Assembly: GCF_006716565.1 (NCBI RefSeq)
Contig: NZ_VFPG01000002.1
Coordinates: 1,116,001 to 1,180,000 of the forward strand
DNA length: 64,000 nucleotides
Direction: 5' to 3'
Source of the DNA: Nocardia bhagyanarayanae
GTDB taxonomy: Bacteria; Actinomycetota; Actinomycetes; Mycobacteriales; Mycobacteriaceae
Shown here: piece after piece, positions 8,807 through 17,261 of the stretch
How positions within the stretch are numbered: position 1 is the stretch's first letter
Layout: each line of letters starts with the position of its first letter
Translations under genes and position numbers: made by a program
The notes under the pieces: model-generated
Database searches by the model: none
Told to the model about the DNA's origin: nothing
The model's input: the letters and a program-made list of their open reading frames with translations, nothing else

Positions 8807-10588
8807 ATGTCTCTGTCCACCAACACAATCGAGTCGACACCGCCGCGGGCGACCGCCGAAGCGGACAGCCTGCCACACGCCGATACGGCGACCGCGCACA
8901 CGTTGCTGAACTGCCTGCTGCGCGAACTGTCCGGACCCGAACAGCAAGCCACCGTCGCGGGCGACCACCTGTTGCTTCGTCTGCCCCGTCGCGGCGTGCT
9001 GCTGCGCGTCCGGCTCCGCCGAACCTCGTTGTTCGGCGCGCACCGCTTCGCCGGTCCGGTCGAGGAGCTGCGGGCGGGCGAGTGGCAGCCGGTCGGCTGG
9101 CGTCGGCTCGCCGAGCACACCCACGACGAACTCACCCTGCGCACCGGCGTGCGCAACGAGGAGTTCGTGGACCAGGTCGCGTCGAGCCATCGGACGATCC
9201 TCACGACGCAGGCGAGCCGGGCGGCGATCGGCACGGCCGCGCGGGACTACCTGGATTCCGAGCGCGCGCTGGTGTTCGGCCACCGCTTCCATCCGACGCC
9301 CAAGGCGCGCAGCGCTTCCCACGATTCGTGGGCGCAGTACGCTCCGGAGCACGGCGCCGAGTTCGGCCTGCGGATGCTCGGCGTCCGCGCGCACCTCGTG
9401 GCCGAGGAGTCCGCGGATCCGGCGGCGACGCACGCCCTGGACCGGCTGCACCCGGACGTGCCCGCGGGCTACCGCCTGCTGCCCGCGCATCCGTGGCAAT
9501 ACCGCATGCTGCGCGACCTTCCCGCGCTGCGGCACGCGATGGAGCGCGGCGACATCCTGGACCTCGGCGTCGGCGATCACCGGTTCGCGGCCACCGCGTC
9601 GGTGCGCACCCTCTACGACGGCGAGACGTTCCTCAAGTTCAGCCTGAACGTGCGCATCACCAACTGCCTGCGCAAGAACGCCGCCTACGAGTTGTCCGGC
9701 GCGGTGGCGCTCACGCGTATCCTCGCGCCGATCCTCGCGGAACTGGAGACCCGTTTTCCCGGCTGCGCCGTGCTCCGCGAGCCCGCTTACCGCAGCCTTG
9801 CGCTGCCCGGACCCGACGGCACCGCCGACCGAGCACTGCTGGAGGGATTCGGTGTGATCGTCCGCGAAGGGCTGGCGACGCGGCTGGCTCCCGGCGCCAC
9901 CGCGCTGCTCGCGGCGGCCGTCGCCGACGAGTATCCGAGCAGCCCGGCGCAGATCTCCCGATTGCTCGCCGACGCCGATTCCGTCGCGGCGATGCGCTGG
10001 TGGCGCGCCTATCTCCGGCTGCTGATACCACCTGTGCTCGCCGCTTATTTCGACCACGGGGTCGTGTTCGAACCGCATTTGCAGAACGTGCTGGTCGTCG
10101 TCGACGAGGCGGGGCTGCCGACGCGGGTGCTGCTGCGCGACCTGGAAGGCACCAAGCTGCTGCCGGACTCGCACGCCGCGGCGCTGGCCGGTCTGCTGCC
10201 CGAGGTGGCGGCGCGGATGACCTACGACGACGAGCGTGGCTGGGACCGGGTCGTGTACTGCCTGATCGTGAACCACGTGGCCGAAATGCTCGCCGCGCTG
10301 GCCGATTCGCATCCCGACCGGGAGGCCGAGCTGTGGGCCGCGGTCCACGCGGAGTTGACCGCGTACGCCGAGGAGCACGGCTGCCCGCCACGCCTCGCTG
10401 CCCTGCTCGCGGGGGTTCCGCTGCCCGCCAAGGCCAACCTGCTTACCCGATGGGAACGCAAAGCGGATCGGGACGCCGGCTACGTCCGGCTTCCCTCACC
10501 CTTCACGCTGCTCGGCGTGACCCGCGCCGCGAGCAGCCGGATTGCTTCGCGCATCCCGGAGCCGAGCGTCGGCGAGGCGCGGGCATGA
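8807..10588 (+). CDS. IucA/IucC-family siderophore synthetase 2, PvsD-like
   Basis: NIS synthetase (593 aa) with textbook motifs: GHRFHPTPKAR at about residues 158-168 (ATP-phosphate loop), LPAHPWQ at about 225-231, KFSLNVRITNCLRK at about 277-290, and VFEPHLQNVLV near the C-terminal domain. The family makes amide or ester bonds to citrate. It lies in the pvsD position, and PvsD is understood to condense citrate with an amino-acid-derived partner. ATG 8807 begins four bases after the exporter stop; its own stop overlaps the next ATG (ATGA). Confidence 0.92.
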   Translation: MSLSTNTIESTPPRATAEADSLPHADTATAHTLLNCLLRELSGPEQQATVAGDHLLLRLPRRGVLLRVRLRRTSLFGAHRFAGPVEELRAGEWQPVGWRRLAEHTHDELTLRTGVRNEEFVDQVASSHRTILTTQASRAAIGTAARDYLDSERALVFGHRFHPTPKARSASHDSWAQYAPEHGAEFGLRMLGVRAHLVAEESADPAATHALDRLHPDVPAGYRLLPAHPWQYRMLRDLPALRHAMERGDILDLGVGDHRFAATASVRTLYDGETFLKFSLNVRITNCLRKNAAYELSGAVALTRILAPILAELETRFPGCAVLREPAYRSLALPGPDGTADRALLEGFGVIVREGLATRLAPGATALLAAAVADEYPSSPAQISRLLADADSVAAMRWWRAYLRLLIPPVLAAYFDHGVVFEPHLQNVLVVVDEAGLPTRVLLRDLEGTKLLPDSHAAALAGLLPEVAARMTYDDERGWDRVVYCLIVNHVAEMLAALADSHPDREAELWAAVHAELTAYAEEHGCPPRLAALLAGVPLPAKANLLTRWERKADRDAGYVRLPSPFTLLGVTRAASSRIASRIPEPSVGEARA

Positions 10589-11808
10589 GTGGTCTTTCCG
10601 CACCGGTCCGGGAGTGCGTCGAAACCCTCGACGCCGCCGAACTTCCCGCCTACATCTACGATCTGGGCGCACTGCGGGCACACGCCGCCGCGATCCGGGC
10701 GGCGCTGCCGGACAGCGTCGAGCTGTACTACGCGGCCAAGGCGAATCCGGAGCCGGAGATCTTGCGTGCGCTCGCCGATCTCGTCGACGGCTACGAGGTC
10801 TCCTCGGGCGGCGAGCTCGCCCACGTCGCCGCGACGGTGCCGAATCGGCCCTTGGCCTTCGGCGGACCTGGCAAGAGCCCGGACGAACTCGCCGCCGCGT
10901 TCGCACACGGCGTGCACCGCGTGCACGTCGAGAGCATCGGCGAATTGCGCCGTCTCGCCGCGCTTTCCACACCGGACGAGCCGATCGGCGTCCTGCTGCG
11001 GGTGAACCTGCCACTGGCCGACCGAACACTCAGCGGCAGCGCGCTGGCCATGGGCGGCCGCCCGACACCGTTCGGCCTCGATCCTGGGCAGGCCGAGCTC
11101 GCGGCGGCCGCCCTCGCGCGCGGGAGTTTTCCCGGGCTGCGCTGGCACGGCGTGCACGCGCACCTGGCCAGCGGGCTCGAGGCCGCCGATCTGGTCGCGG
11201 TGGCGGAATCGATCGTGGACTGGTCGATCGGTCTCGCTGCGCGGCACGGCGCGGAACTCGCCGAAGTCAATGTCGGCGGCGGCATGAACGTCGACTACAC
11301 CGCGCCCGACCGCCGTTTCGACTGGGCCGCTTACGGTGCGGGTCTGGACCGGATCGCCGACGCGCGCCCCGGGCTTCGGCTGCGTATCGAGCCCGGCCGG
11401 GCGCTGACGGCCTACAGCGGGTGGTACGTCACCGAGGTGCTGGACGTGAAGCCGAGCCATCGCGCCGAATTCGCGATCGTGCGCGGCGGCACGCATCACC
11501 TGCGCACGCCCGCCGCCAAAGGACACGACCAACCGTGCTCGATCGTGCCGACCGAGCACTGGCCGTATCCCTGGCCGCGCGCGGCGACGACCACGGAGCG
11601 GGTCACCGTCACCGGTCAGCTGTGCACACCGAAAGACGTTCTCGCCCAAGACGTGCCGGTCAGCACGCTGCGCACGGGCGACCGCATCGCCTTCGATCTG
11701 GCGGGCGCCTACGCATGGAACATCTCGCACCGCGACTTCCTCATGCACCCGGCCCCCAGCTTCCACTTCCTGCGCGGGGCGCGAACGGCCGAGGGGGGTG
11801 GTGAGTGA
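10585..11808 (+). CDS. PLP-dependent decarboxylase, fold type III (PvsE/SbnH-like)
   Basis: Decarboxylase of the alanine-racemase-fold group (407 aa) that includes diaminopimelate/ornithine decarboxylases and the siderophore enzymes SbnH and PvsE. The PLP lysine is in YYAAKANP (Lys52), a phosphate-binding glycine run is NVGGGMN, EPGR follows, and the C-terminal active-site Cys motif is GQLCTPKDVL with GAYAWNIS. In known siderophore loci this enzyme decarboxylates a citryl-amino-acid intermediate to leave an amine or ethanolamine unit. The ATG overlaps the synthetase stop by four bases. Confidence 0.88.
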   Translation: MSGLSAPVRECVETLDAAELPAYIYDLGALRAHAAAIRAALPDSVELYYAAKANPEPEILRALADLVDGYEVSSGGELAHVAATVPNRPLAFGGPGKSPDELAAAFAHGVHRVHVESIGELRRLAALSTPDEPIGVLLRVNLPLADRTLSGSALAMGGRPTPFGLDPGQAELAAAALARGSFPGLRWHGVHAHLASGLEAADLVAVAESIVDWSIGLAARHGAELAEVNVGGGMNVDYTAPDRRFDWAAYGAGLDRIADARPGLRLRIEPGRALTAYSGWYVTEVLDVKPSHRAEFAIVRGGTHHLRTPAAKGHDQPCSIVPTEHWPYPWPRAATTTERVTVTGQLCTPKDVLAQDVPVSTLRTGDRIAFDLAGAYAWNISHRDFLMHPAPSFHFLRGARTAEGGGE

Positions 11809-12572
11809 TGTTGCGCGCCAACGAAGTCAAGCGGAAACTCGCTCGCGGCGATCTCGTGCACGGCCTCTTCTGCACCGCGCCCGCGCCCGAGTTCGTCGAG
11901 ATGATCGCCCACGGCGGATACGACTTCGTCGTGCTGGACACCGAGCACACGCTCCTCGGCGGACGCGAATTGATCCACGCGATCCGGGCCGCCGAAGCGT
12001 GCGGTCTCACGCCCTTCGTGCGAATCGCGAAAGGCGACTTCGCCACGGGTCTGCGGGCGTTGGACGCCGGTGCGATGGGGATCGTCGTACCGCATGTCCG
12101 CTCGCGCGCCGATGTGTCGGCGGCGATCGATGCCCTGTACTACGCGCCGCTGGGCAAGCGGTCCCTCGGTAGCGGCCGATCGTCCGGTTTCGGCCGCTAC
12201 GACCCGGTCGAACACCTGCGCCGCGCCAACGACGAGATCATGCTCGTCGCGCTGATCGAGGACGCCGAGGGCGTGGCCGACATCGACCGGATCCTCTCCG
12301 GCGGCGGCGTCGACATGGTGCTGCCCGGTCCGGCGGATCTCTCGCAATCCTTCGGCGTCCCTTGGCAACTCGGCGATGTCCGGGTGCGCGACGCGCTGGA
12401 TCGGCTGCGCGCCGCCTGTGCCGAACACGGTGTGCCGTACTGCGCGATGGCTCGCACGTCGCAGCGGTACGCGCAATGGCGCGCCGCCGATGTGCGCGCC
12501 TTCGTCTGCGGTGACGCCGTCGACCTGGCCGCGGCCGCGCTGCGCCGCGGCCTCGCCGAACTTCGCGGCTGA
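11805..12572 (+). CDS. HpcH/HpaI-family aldolase, SbnG-like citrate synthase candidate
   Basis: Class II aldolase-fold protein (255 aa). Family features include FVVLDTEHT, DAGAMGIVVPHVRS with the metal/pyruvate-site region, APLGKRSLG and VDMVLPGPADLSQSFG. In staphyloferrin B loci the homologous SbnG condenses oxaloacetate and acetyl-CoA to citrate, giving the siderophore pathway its own citrate supply. As the last gene of a NIS operon with a SbnH-like decarboxylase, that role is a reasonable inference. Two starts are possible, GTG 11805 and ATG 11808, both overlapping the decarboxylase stop. A degradative 2-oxo-diacid aldolase is the alternative. Confidence 0.82.
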   Translation: MMLRANEVKRKLARGDLVHGLFCTAPAPEFVEMIAHGGYDFVVLDTEHTLLGGRELIHAIRAAEACGLTPFVRIAKGDFATGLRALDAGAMGIVVPHVRSRADVSAAIDALYYAPLGKRSLGSGRSSGFGRYDPVEHLRRANDEIMLVALIEDAEGVADIDRILSGGGVDMVLPGPADLSQSFGVPWQLGDVRVRDALDRLRAACAEHGVPYCAMARTSQRYAQWRAADVRAFVCGDAVDLAAAALRRGLAELRG

Positions 12573-12628
12573 CCGCCGCGAGTCCATTCCATCGACACGA
12601 CAGATGGAACTTCCGAGAAAGGAAACCC

Positions 12629-13345
12629 ATGATGAGGAAGAAGAAGGCACTTCGCGGCCCGCTCGGGGCCGCACTGCTGAGTGTTGCCCTCGGCGTGGTC
12701 GCGGGCACCGGCACCGCGGCCGCCGACACCGACGCGGTGGGGTACCAGTCCTCCGTGACCGAGACGTCGACGATCATCTCGACCGACGCCGGGTCGATGA
12801 CCGTCGAGGACGGCGTCTTCAAGATCAAGGCGGACAACGGCGTCGTGCTCGCGGGAACCGAATTGTCTTTCCGCGTCGATGATTTCGTGTTCCCCATCGC
12901 CGCCGACATCAAGGATCGCACCGCGACCCTGACGCCGCGGTTCGACCTCGAACACGCGGTGTACAAGCCGGTGGCGCTGCCGTACGAGGACAAGGCGCCC
13001 TGGAAGAGCGAATACGAGCGCGAGCAGGCGGCGTGGAGCCGGATGACGAGCACCATCGGCATGGGCGCCACCATCGGCACCCTGGTCGGCGGGCTCACCG
13101 GCGCGGGCGTCGGATGCGTCCTGGGCGGCATCGCGGGAGCGACGGTCGCGGCCGCCACCATCGTCGGCATGTTCGGGCCGTTCATCCCGGCCGCGGCCGT
13201 CGGTTGCCTCGGCGGAATCATCGCCATCGGCGCACTGGGGACCGTCACCGGTCAGCTGCTGGTGACCGCGCCCGTCGCCATCCTGGCCGCCGCGCAGTAC
13301 TTCACCACCATCAATTCCCCGATGCCGCCCGCCCCGGCGAAGTGA
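12629..13345 (+). CDS. Secreted protein of unknown function
   Basis: A 238-aa protein with a Sec signal peptide (basic MMRKKKALRG, hydrophobic core, TAAADT cleavage region). The mature N-terminal half is polar and beta-rich. The C-terminal half is glycine/alanine-rich with two hydrophobic stretches (about residues 140-205) carrying GxxxG-like repeats, which may insert in a membrane. I recall similar small secreted proteins as common in Nocardia, with no known function. A ribosome site (GAAAGGAAA) precedes the ATG, and a perfect terminator follows. It sits 56 bases after the siderophore operon, so co-transcription is possible. Confidence 0.75.
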   Translation: MMRKKKALRGPLGAALLSVALGVVAGTGTAAADTDAVGYQSSVTETSTIISTDAGSMTVEDGVFKIKADNGVVLAGTELSFRVDDFVFPIAADIKDRTATLTPRFDLEHAVYKPVALPYEDKAPWKSEYEREQAAWSRMTSTIGMGATIGTLVGGLTGAGVGCVLGGIAGATVAAATIVGMFGPFIPAAAVGCLGGIIAIGALGTVTGQLLVTAPVAILAAAQYFTTINSPMPPAPAK

Positions 13346-13350
13346 TCGCC

Positions 13351-13383
13351 GCCCGCGTCCCATCCCGGAGATGGGACGCGGGC
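13351..13383 (+). terminator. Perfect 14-bp hairpin terminator
   Basis: GCCCGCGTCCCATC and its exact complement flank a five-base loop, starting six bases after the secreted-protein stop. There is no clear T-run, as is usual in high-GC actinobacteria. It separates the siderophore/secreted-protein region from the catalase gene. Confidence 0.8.
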
Positions 13384-13519
13384 CAATCGCACGCCTTCTG
13401 GCGCGCCACCATCCGGGCTCGCGGTGCGCGGACCGATCCGATCGTCTGGTTTCGCGATGGGGACCGTGGGTAGGCGGCACCCATCGGTGTTTGCCACTTC
13501 ACGACCATCGAGGAGAGAG

Positions 13520-14410
13520 ATGTTCATTCACAACAAAGATCTCCAGTTCGAGGTGCGTGTGGACCGGCCGGATCCGCGGTTCGCGACCCTGTTGCAGGAA
13601 CAGTTCGGCGGGGCGAACGGCGAGCTGAAGGCCGCGATGCAGTACTTCAGCCAGGCGTTCGTGCTGCGCAGGAAGCACCCGAAGATGTACGACCTTTTCA
13701 TGGACATCGCGACCGAGGAGTTCAGTCACCTCGAGATCGTCGGCTCGATGATCACCATGCTGCTGGACGGGCTGAACGACGATCTGAAGCAGGCCAACGA
13801 ACGCTGCGACTGGATGCCGGTGATCGCCAGCTCCGACGGGCGCGAGCAGGCCGTGCACCAGGTCGCCGCCGACCCGTTGTTCTTCGCGCTGCGCGGCGGC
13901 GGCCCCGATGTGGGCAACTCCGCGGGTGTGCCGTGGACGGGCGCGTATGTGAACTCCGAGGGCGAACCGTCCGTCGACTTGCGAAGCAACCTCGGGGCGG
14001 AGTCGCGCGCCAAGATCGTCTACGAGTACCTCAAGCAGTTCACCGACGACCCCGGCGTCCAGGACACCCTGTCGTTCCTGATGAGCCGCGAGGTCGCGCA
14101 TTTCCAGCAGTTCACCGCGGCACTGAACGAGCTGCCGGTCAACTTCCCTCCCGGCGCGTTGCCCGGCGACGACCGCTTCCAGAACGTGGCGTTCAACATG
14201 TCCAACGGTTCGGCCAGTGCCCGCGGCCCGTGGAACGAGGGACAGGGACCATGGCCGGAGGGGATGGAGTGGCGCTACATCGAGAATCCGGCCTCCGACT
14301 GGCTGGGCACCGGCGAGCGGGAGAACCACGGCGCGGACATGAATCCGGAGGGCAGCCCCGCCGTGCAAGGCAGCAAGCCCTTCACCCACGAACAACACAC
14401 CCCGGCGTGA
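13520..14410 (+). CDS. Manganese catalase family protein
   Basis: Ferritin-like dimanganese catalase (296 aa) that dismutates hydrogen peroxide. Metal-ligand helices are visible as LQEQFGGANGELKAAMQYFSQAF, YDLFMDIATEEFSHLEIVG (Glu and His ligands) and LSFLMSREVAHFQQF. The C-terminal tail is polar and ends in a His-containing stretch. The start is chosen by the AGGAGAG ribosome site ten bases upstream. It is followed closely by a hemerythrin-like gene, suggesting a peroxide or oxygen stress unit. Length is usual for the family. Confidence 0.92.
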   Translation: MFIHNKDLQFEVRVDRPDPRFATLLQEQFGGANGELKAAMQYFSQAFVLRRKHPKMYDLFMDIATEEFSHLEIVGSMITMLLDGLNDDLKQANERCDWMPVIASSDGREQAVHQVAADPLFFALRGGGPDVGNSAGVPWTGAYVNSEGEPSVDLRSNLGAESRAKIVYEYLKQFTDDPGVQDTLSFLMSREVAHFQQFTAALNELPVNFPPGALPGDDRFQNVAFNMSNGSASARGPWNEGQGPWPEGMEWRYIENPASDWLGTGERENHGADMNPEGSPAVQGSKPFTHEQHTPA

Positions 14411-14444
14411 GCACGAGTCGGGCGACCACTGAGGGGTGAAGCCC

Positions 14445-15029
14445 ATGGACGCATTGACCTTTCTGCGGGCCGACCATGAGAGCGTGCTCGGCATGATCGA
14501 GTCGCTCGAACGTGGTCGCGGCAACGGCGAGGCCGAGTTGGCCGCTCGCGATCACTTGGCGACGAGCCTGGTGATCGCCGCTTCCCAGCACGAGGCCGTG
14601 GAAGAGCAGTTCTTCTGGCCCGCCGTGCGGCGCGCACTGCCCGACGGCGACGAGCTGGCCGACCGAGCCCTGGCCCAAGAGGAATCGGGCAAGCGGCTGT
14701 TGCAGCGGATCGATGACTCCGAAGTCGGGACCCCGGATTTCGAGGGGGCGCTGACCGAATTCATCCGGGCGCTGCGTGAGCACATCGAGTTCGAACAGAA
14801 TCAGGTGTGGCCGCGGTTCGGTCAGGCCCAGAGCCCACAGGAGCTGGAAGGCCTCGGCGAGAAGATGGCGACGGCCAAGAAGACGGCGCCGACGCGTCCG
14901 CATCCGGCTACGCCATCCCGCTCCGGCGCGCAGAAGACCGCGGGGCTGGCGGCCGCCGTCTTGGACAAGGCCCGCGACCTGGTCACCGGAAGGAGGTCGC
15001 ACCGGCCGCCTGATCCGCCCGCGCCGTGA
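14445..15029 (+). CDS. Hemerythrin HHE-domain protein
   Basis: A 194-aa cytosolic protein. The four-helix HHE domain fills the first ~135 residues, with di-iron ligands in FLRADHESV, ASQHEAVEEQFFWPAV and LREHIEFEQNQVWP. The last ~55 residues are basic, proline-rich and probably disordered (ATAKKTAPTRPHPATPSRSG). ATG 14445 is used because GAGGGG lies a few bases upstream. Such proteins bind oxygen or react with nitric oxide or peroxide; pairing with the catalase supports a stress role. Confidence 0.85.
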   Translation: MDALTFLRADHESVLGMIESLERGRGNGEAELAARDHLATSLVIAASQHEAVEEQFFWPAVRRALPDGDELADRALAQEESGKRLLQRIDDSEVGTPDFEGALTEFIRALREHIEFEQNQVWPRFGQAQSPQELEGLGEKMATAKKTAPTRPHPATPSRSGAQKTAGLAAAVLDKARDLVTGRRSHRPPDPPAP

Positions 15030-15047
15030 CGAGCGCTCAGAGCTCGC

Positions 15048-15079
15048 ACCGTGGCCGTCCGTGCGCGGGCGGCCACGGT
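15048..15079. terminator. Bidirectional terminator between convergent genes
   Basis: ACCGTGGCCG and its complement CGGCCACGGT flank a 12-base GC-rich loop. The hairpin lies 18 bases after the hemerythrin stop and touches the stop of the convergent anti-sigma gene, so it can serve both. Confidence 0.6.
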
Positions 15080-15504
15080 CAGGCGGCCGAAACCCGCGGC
15101 TGCCAATCGAAATCGACCTCGGTCGGGTAGCCGTGCCTGGCGTGGTCGAAGTGGGAGCGGGTGACCCGGGTGTCCTTGGTCAGCGCGTCGACGATCTGCC
15201 AGCCGACGGCGTAGCGATCCCGGTGCAGTTCCGATCGGGTGGTCGCGGACAGCCGCACCCGCGCCATGTCGTCGGCGCAGGAGAGGGTGCAGTCGAGCAT
15301 CGAGTCGTCGGTGGCGGAGTCGACGAGTCCGCGCGCGACCTCCTCGACGATCAGCCCGAGTTCGGCCGCGCCGTCGGCGTCGGAGTAGGCGACCACCGCG
15401 GTCGATTCCACGGTCGTGCGCAGCATCGTCAATCCGATGGGTCGGGCAGGTACCCGCACGCTGACCGTCTCGGTGGCCGGTCGGAGTGCTTGGGTCGATG
15501 TCAT
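15079..15504 (-). CDS. RsbW-like anti-sigma factor / ATP-binding protein
   Basis: A 141-aa cytosolic protein. The segment DADGAAELGLIVEEVARGLVDSATDDS resembles the N-box region of the GHKL fold in SpoIIAB/RsbW anti-sigma kinases, and YAVGWQIVDALTKDTRV resembles the end of that fold; the G1/G2 boxes are weak. Such proteins sequester SigF/SigB-type factors. I start it at ATG 15504 because AAGGCGGTGAG precedes it; two upstream in-frame ATGs lack a ribosome site. No partner sigma or anti-anti-sigma gene is adjacent. Confidence 0.65.
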   Translation of the reverse strand: MTSTQALRPATETVSVRVPARPIGLTMLRTTVESTAVVAYSDADGAAELGLIVEEVARGLVDSATDDSMLDCTLSCADDMARVRLSATTRSELHRDRYAVGWQIVDALTKDTRVTRSHFDHARHGYPTEVDFDWQPRVSAA

Positions 15505-15650
15505 CGTGCTCACCGCCTTGCGGGACTGGGGTGTGATAGTCATCGCCAGTGGAGTACCCACGAGAACGCTCCCGCCACATCGGGCCCGGTTTATTGTCCG
15601 CGCGGCGGGGCAGTCGGTGGTTGTCGACCGTCCCGATCGAAGGAGTCGCG

Positions 15651-16328
15651 ATGACCGATCTCGCAGCGGATGCCGTGCGCGGTGTTTTCTCCGGAGTGGC
15701 GAAGTTGCGCCACGCTCGGGTCTTTCATCCGAACGGGCTGCGCCTGTCCGGGCGGCTGCACGCCGAACCCGGATACGAGTACTTGTTCGGGACGGGGGAG
15801 CGGGCGGTGCTCGCGAGGTTGTCCAAGGGCATCGGCACCCCGGCCGGACTGCCGGACGTGCTGGGCCTGGCGTTGCGGGTACTCGATCGCGACGACCATC
15901 CGTGGGACTTCGCGCTGGCGACCACCGGCACCGGTTCGCTGAGCCGCTTCGTGATCACCCCCGCGCGCAGCTGGCGCACGGCCAGGTACGGCTGCCTGAT
16001 GCCCTACCGGCTCGGCGACTCCGCGGCGACCTGGATCTTCGCCGAACCCGATGGCGACCAGCCGGAGACTCCGTCGCTCGACGCCTTGGCCGACCATCTG
16101 CGCGCGGAGCCCGCCACCTTCGTCCTCTCGGCGAGCGAGATGGGCAAGCCGGAGCGCAGGCTCGCCGAGGTCACGCTGCATCCGGCCGACCCCGGTGACT
16201 ACCGCACCGACTTCTTCGACCCGATGACCAACCATCCCGACGAGGTACGCATCCTGCCCGAGGTGATCGGACGGGTGCGCGAACTCGCGTACGTCGGCAG
16301 CCGCAGCGGTCGCGGCGAACAGCCGTGA
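15651..16328 (+). CDS. Catalase-fold-like protein of unclear activity
   Basis: A 225-aa protein. RVFHPNGLRLSGRLHAE, LARLSKGIGTPAGLPDVLGLALRV and the later FDPMTNHPDEVRILPEVIGRVREL resemble the heme-catalase core found in short catalase-like proteins; such sequences are often loosely labelled phosphodiesterase. I cannot see the full catalase heme-ligand set, so peroxidase activity is uncertain. ATG 15651 follows AAGGAG. The stop overlaps the GTG of a copper-binding lipoprotein, so the two are coupled and may form a redox pair. Confidence 0.6.
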   Translation: MTDLAADAVRGVFSGVAKLRHARVFHPNGLRLSGRLHAEPGYEYLFGTGERAVLARLSKGIGTPAGLPDVLGLALRVLDRDDHPWDFALATTGTGSLSRFVITPARSWRTARYGCLMPYRLGDSAATWIFAEPDGDQPETPSLDALADHLRAEPATFVLSASEMGKPERRLAEVTLHPADPGDYRTDFFDPMTNHPDEVRILPEVIGRVRELAYVGSRSGRGEQP

Positions 16329-16714
16329 ATGCGGTGCGCCGGGTCGGTCGACCGACCCGGCTGGCCGCGGTGCTGCCGCTGATCGCGTTGGCCGCGGCGT
16401 GCGGCGGCGATTCCACCGAGGACCCCGCCGCGGCCAGTCCACCGCCAGGCCCGCCGCCGATCCCCGCCGTCACCATCACGATCCAGGATCTGGCCTACAC
16501 GCGAACGCCGCCGATCACCCCCAACGCGGACATCACGGTGGTGAACAACGATCTGGTGGAGCACAGCATCACCAGCAAGCGGCCCGGATTGTTCGACCAC
16601 GACATCGATCCGGGGCAGTCCGTCACCTTTCCAGCGCCCGCCGAGATCGGCTCGCATCCGTTCTATTGCCGGTACCACGGGCTGATGGACGGGTGGCTCA
16701 GCGTGCGGCAGTAG
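16325..16714 (+). CDS. Cupredoxin-like lipoprotein (type 1 copper)
   Basis: A 129-aa exported protein. The lipobox LAAAC places the lipidated Cys at residue 26, followed by a proline/alanine-rich linker and a plastocyanin-like domain. Type 1 copper ligands are complete: His80 (VEHSIT), Cys115, His118 and Met121 (YCRYHGLMDGWL). It would act as a small electron carrier on the outer face of the membrane. GTG 16325 overlaps the preceding stop by four bases, so both proteins are made together. Confidence 0.85.
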   Translation: MNAVRRVGRPTRLAAVLPLIALAAACGGDSTEDPAAASPPPGPPPIPAVTITIQDLAYTRTPPITPNADITVVNNDLVEHSITSKRPGLFDHDIDPGQSVTFPAPAEIGSHPFYCRYHGLMDGWLSVRQ

Positions 16715-16715
16715 T

Positions 16716-17105
16716 CACCCGCCGATCGCGCGGGCCAGGTGCGGCCACGACTCGTGCAGGTCCTTCCCGAACAACTCAGGTGTGCGACCCGGTCGGTCGC
16801 TCCACGTGCACCGCGGGAATCTCGAGCTGTTCGAGCCGACCCGTGAACGCCGCGGTGCACGCGTTCGCGATGGCCTCGACGGGCGGAAGGGCAGTCCGCG
16901 GTCGATCGCGCCAGGTAGGCCGGAGCCGGCCGACAGGTAGACGGCCACGGCCGTACCGGCCAGCGGCCTCGCCGAGCGGCGCCTCGCCGACCATGTGCGC
17001 GGCGGGTGCCGCGGAAACCGGCCGGACCGACGCGAAGGACGAGCCGACGCCCAGCGCGACGGCACCGAGTAGCGCGCGAACAGATACATGCGAGCCCACA
17101 CACAC
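16716..17105 (-). pseudogene. Frameshifted remnant of a small secreted protein
   Basis: From GTG 17105 the minus strand reads a convincing signal peptide (VRALLGAVALGVGSS...SAAPAAH) and then MVGEAPLGEAAG. The plausible protein then switches frame: TAVAVYLSAGSGLPGAIDRGLPFRP near 16960-16885, back to PVEAIANACTAAFTGRLEQLEIPAV near 16880-16790, and again to ELFGKDLHESWPHLARAIGG ending at 16716. No single frame is coding-like throughout. I read it as a decayed gene for a ~125-residue exported protein; sequencing error at three sites is unlikely. Confidence 0.5.
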
Positions 17106-17261
17106 CAGAGGGCTACGGGGGCAAGATCACTTCTACCGCAACGAATTTCATCGATACCGATACTGGGGTCTCGAGCATCGCCCGCAGCCGGATCGGCACG
17201 ATCGGTGAGACGCCGGGCCGAGCCACGGAAGTCGGCTGGACCGGGGCCCGGGGTGCGGGCG

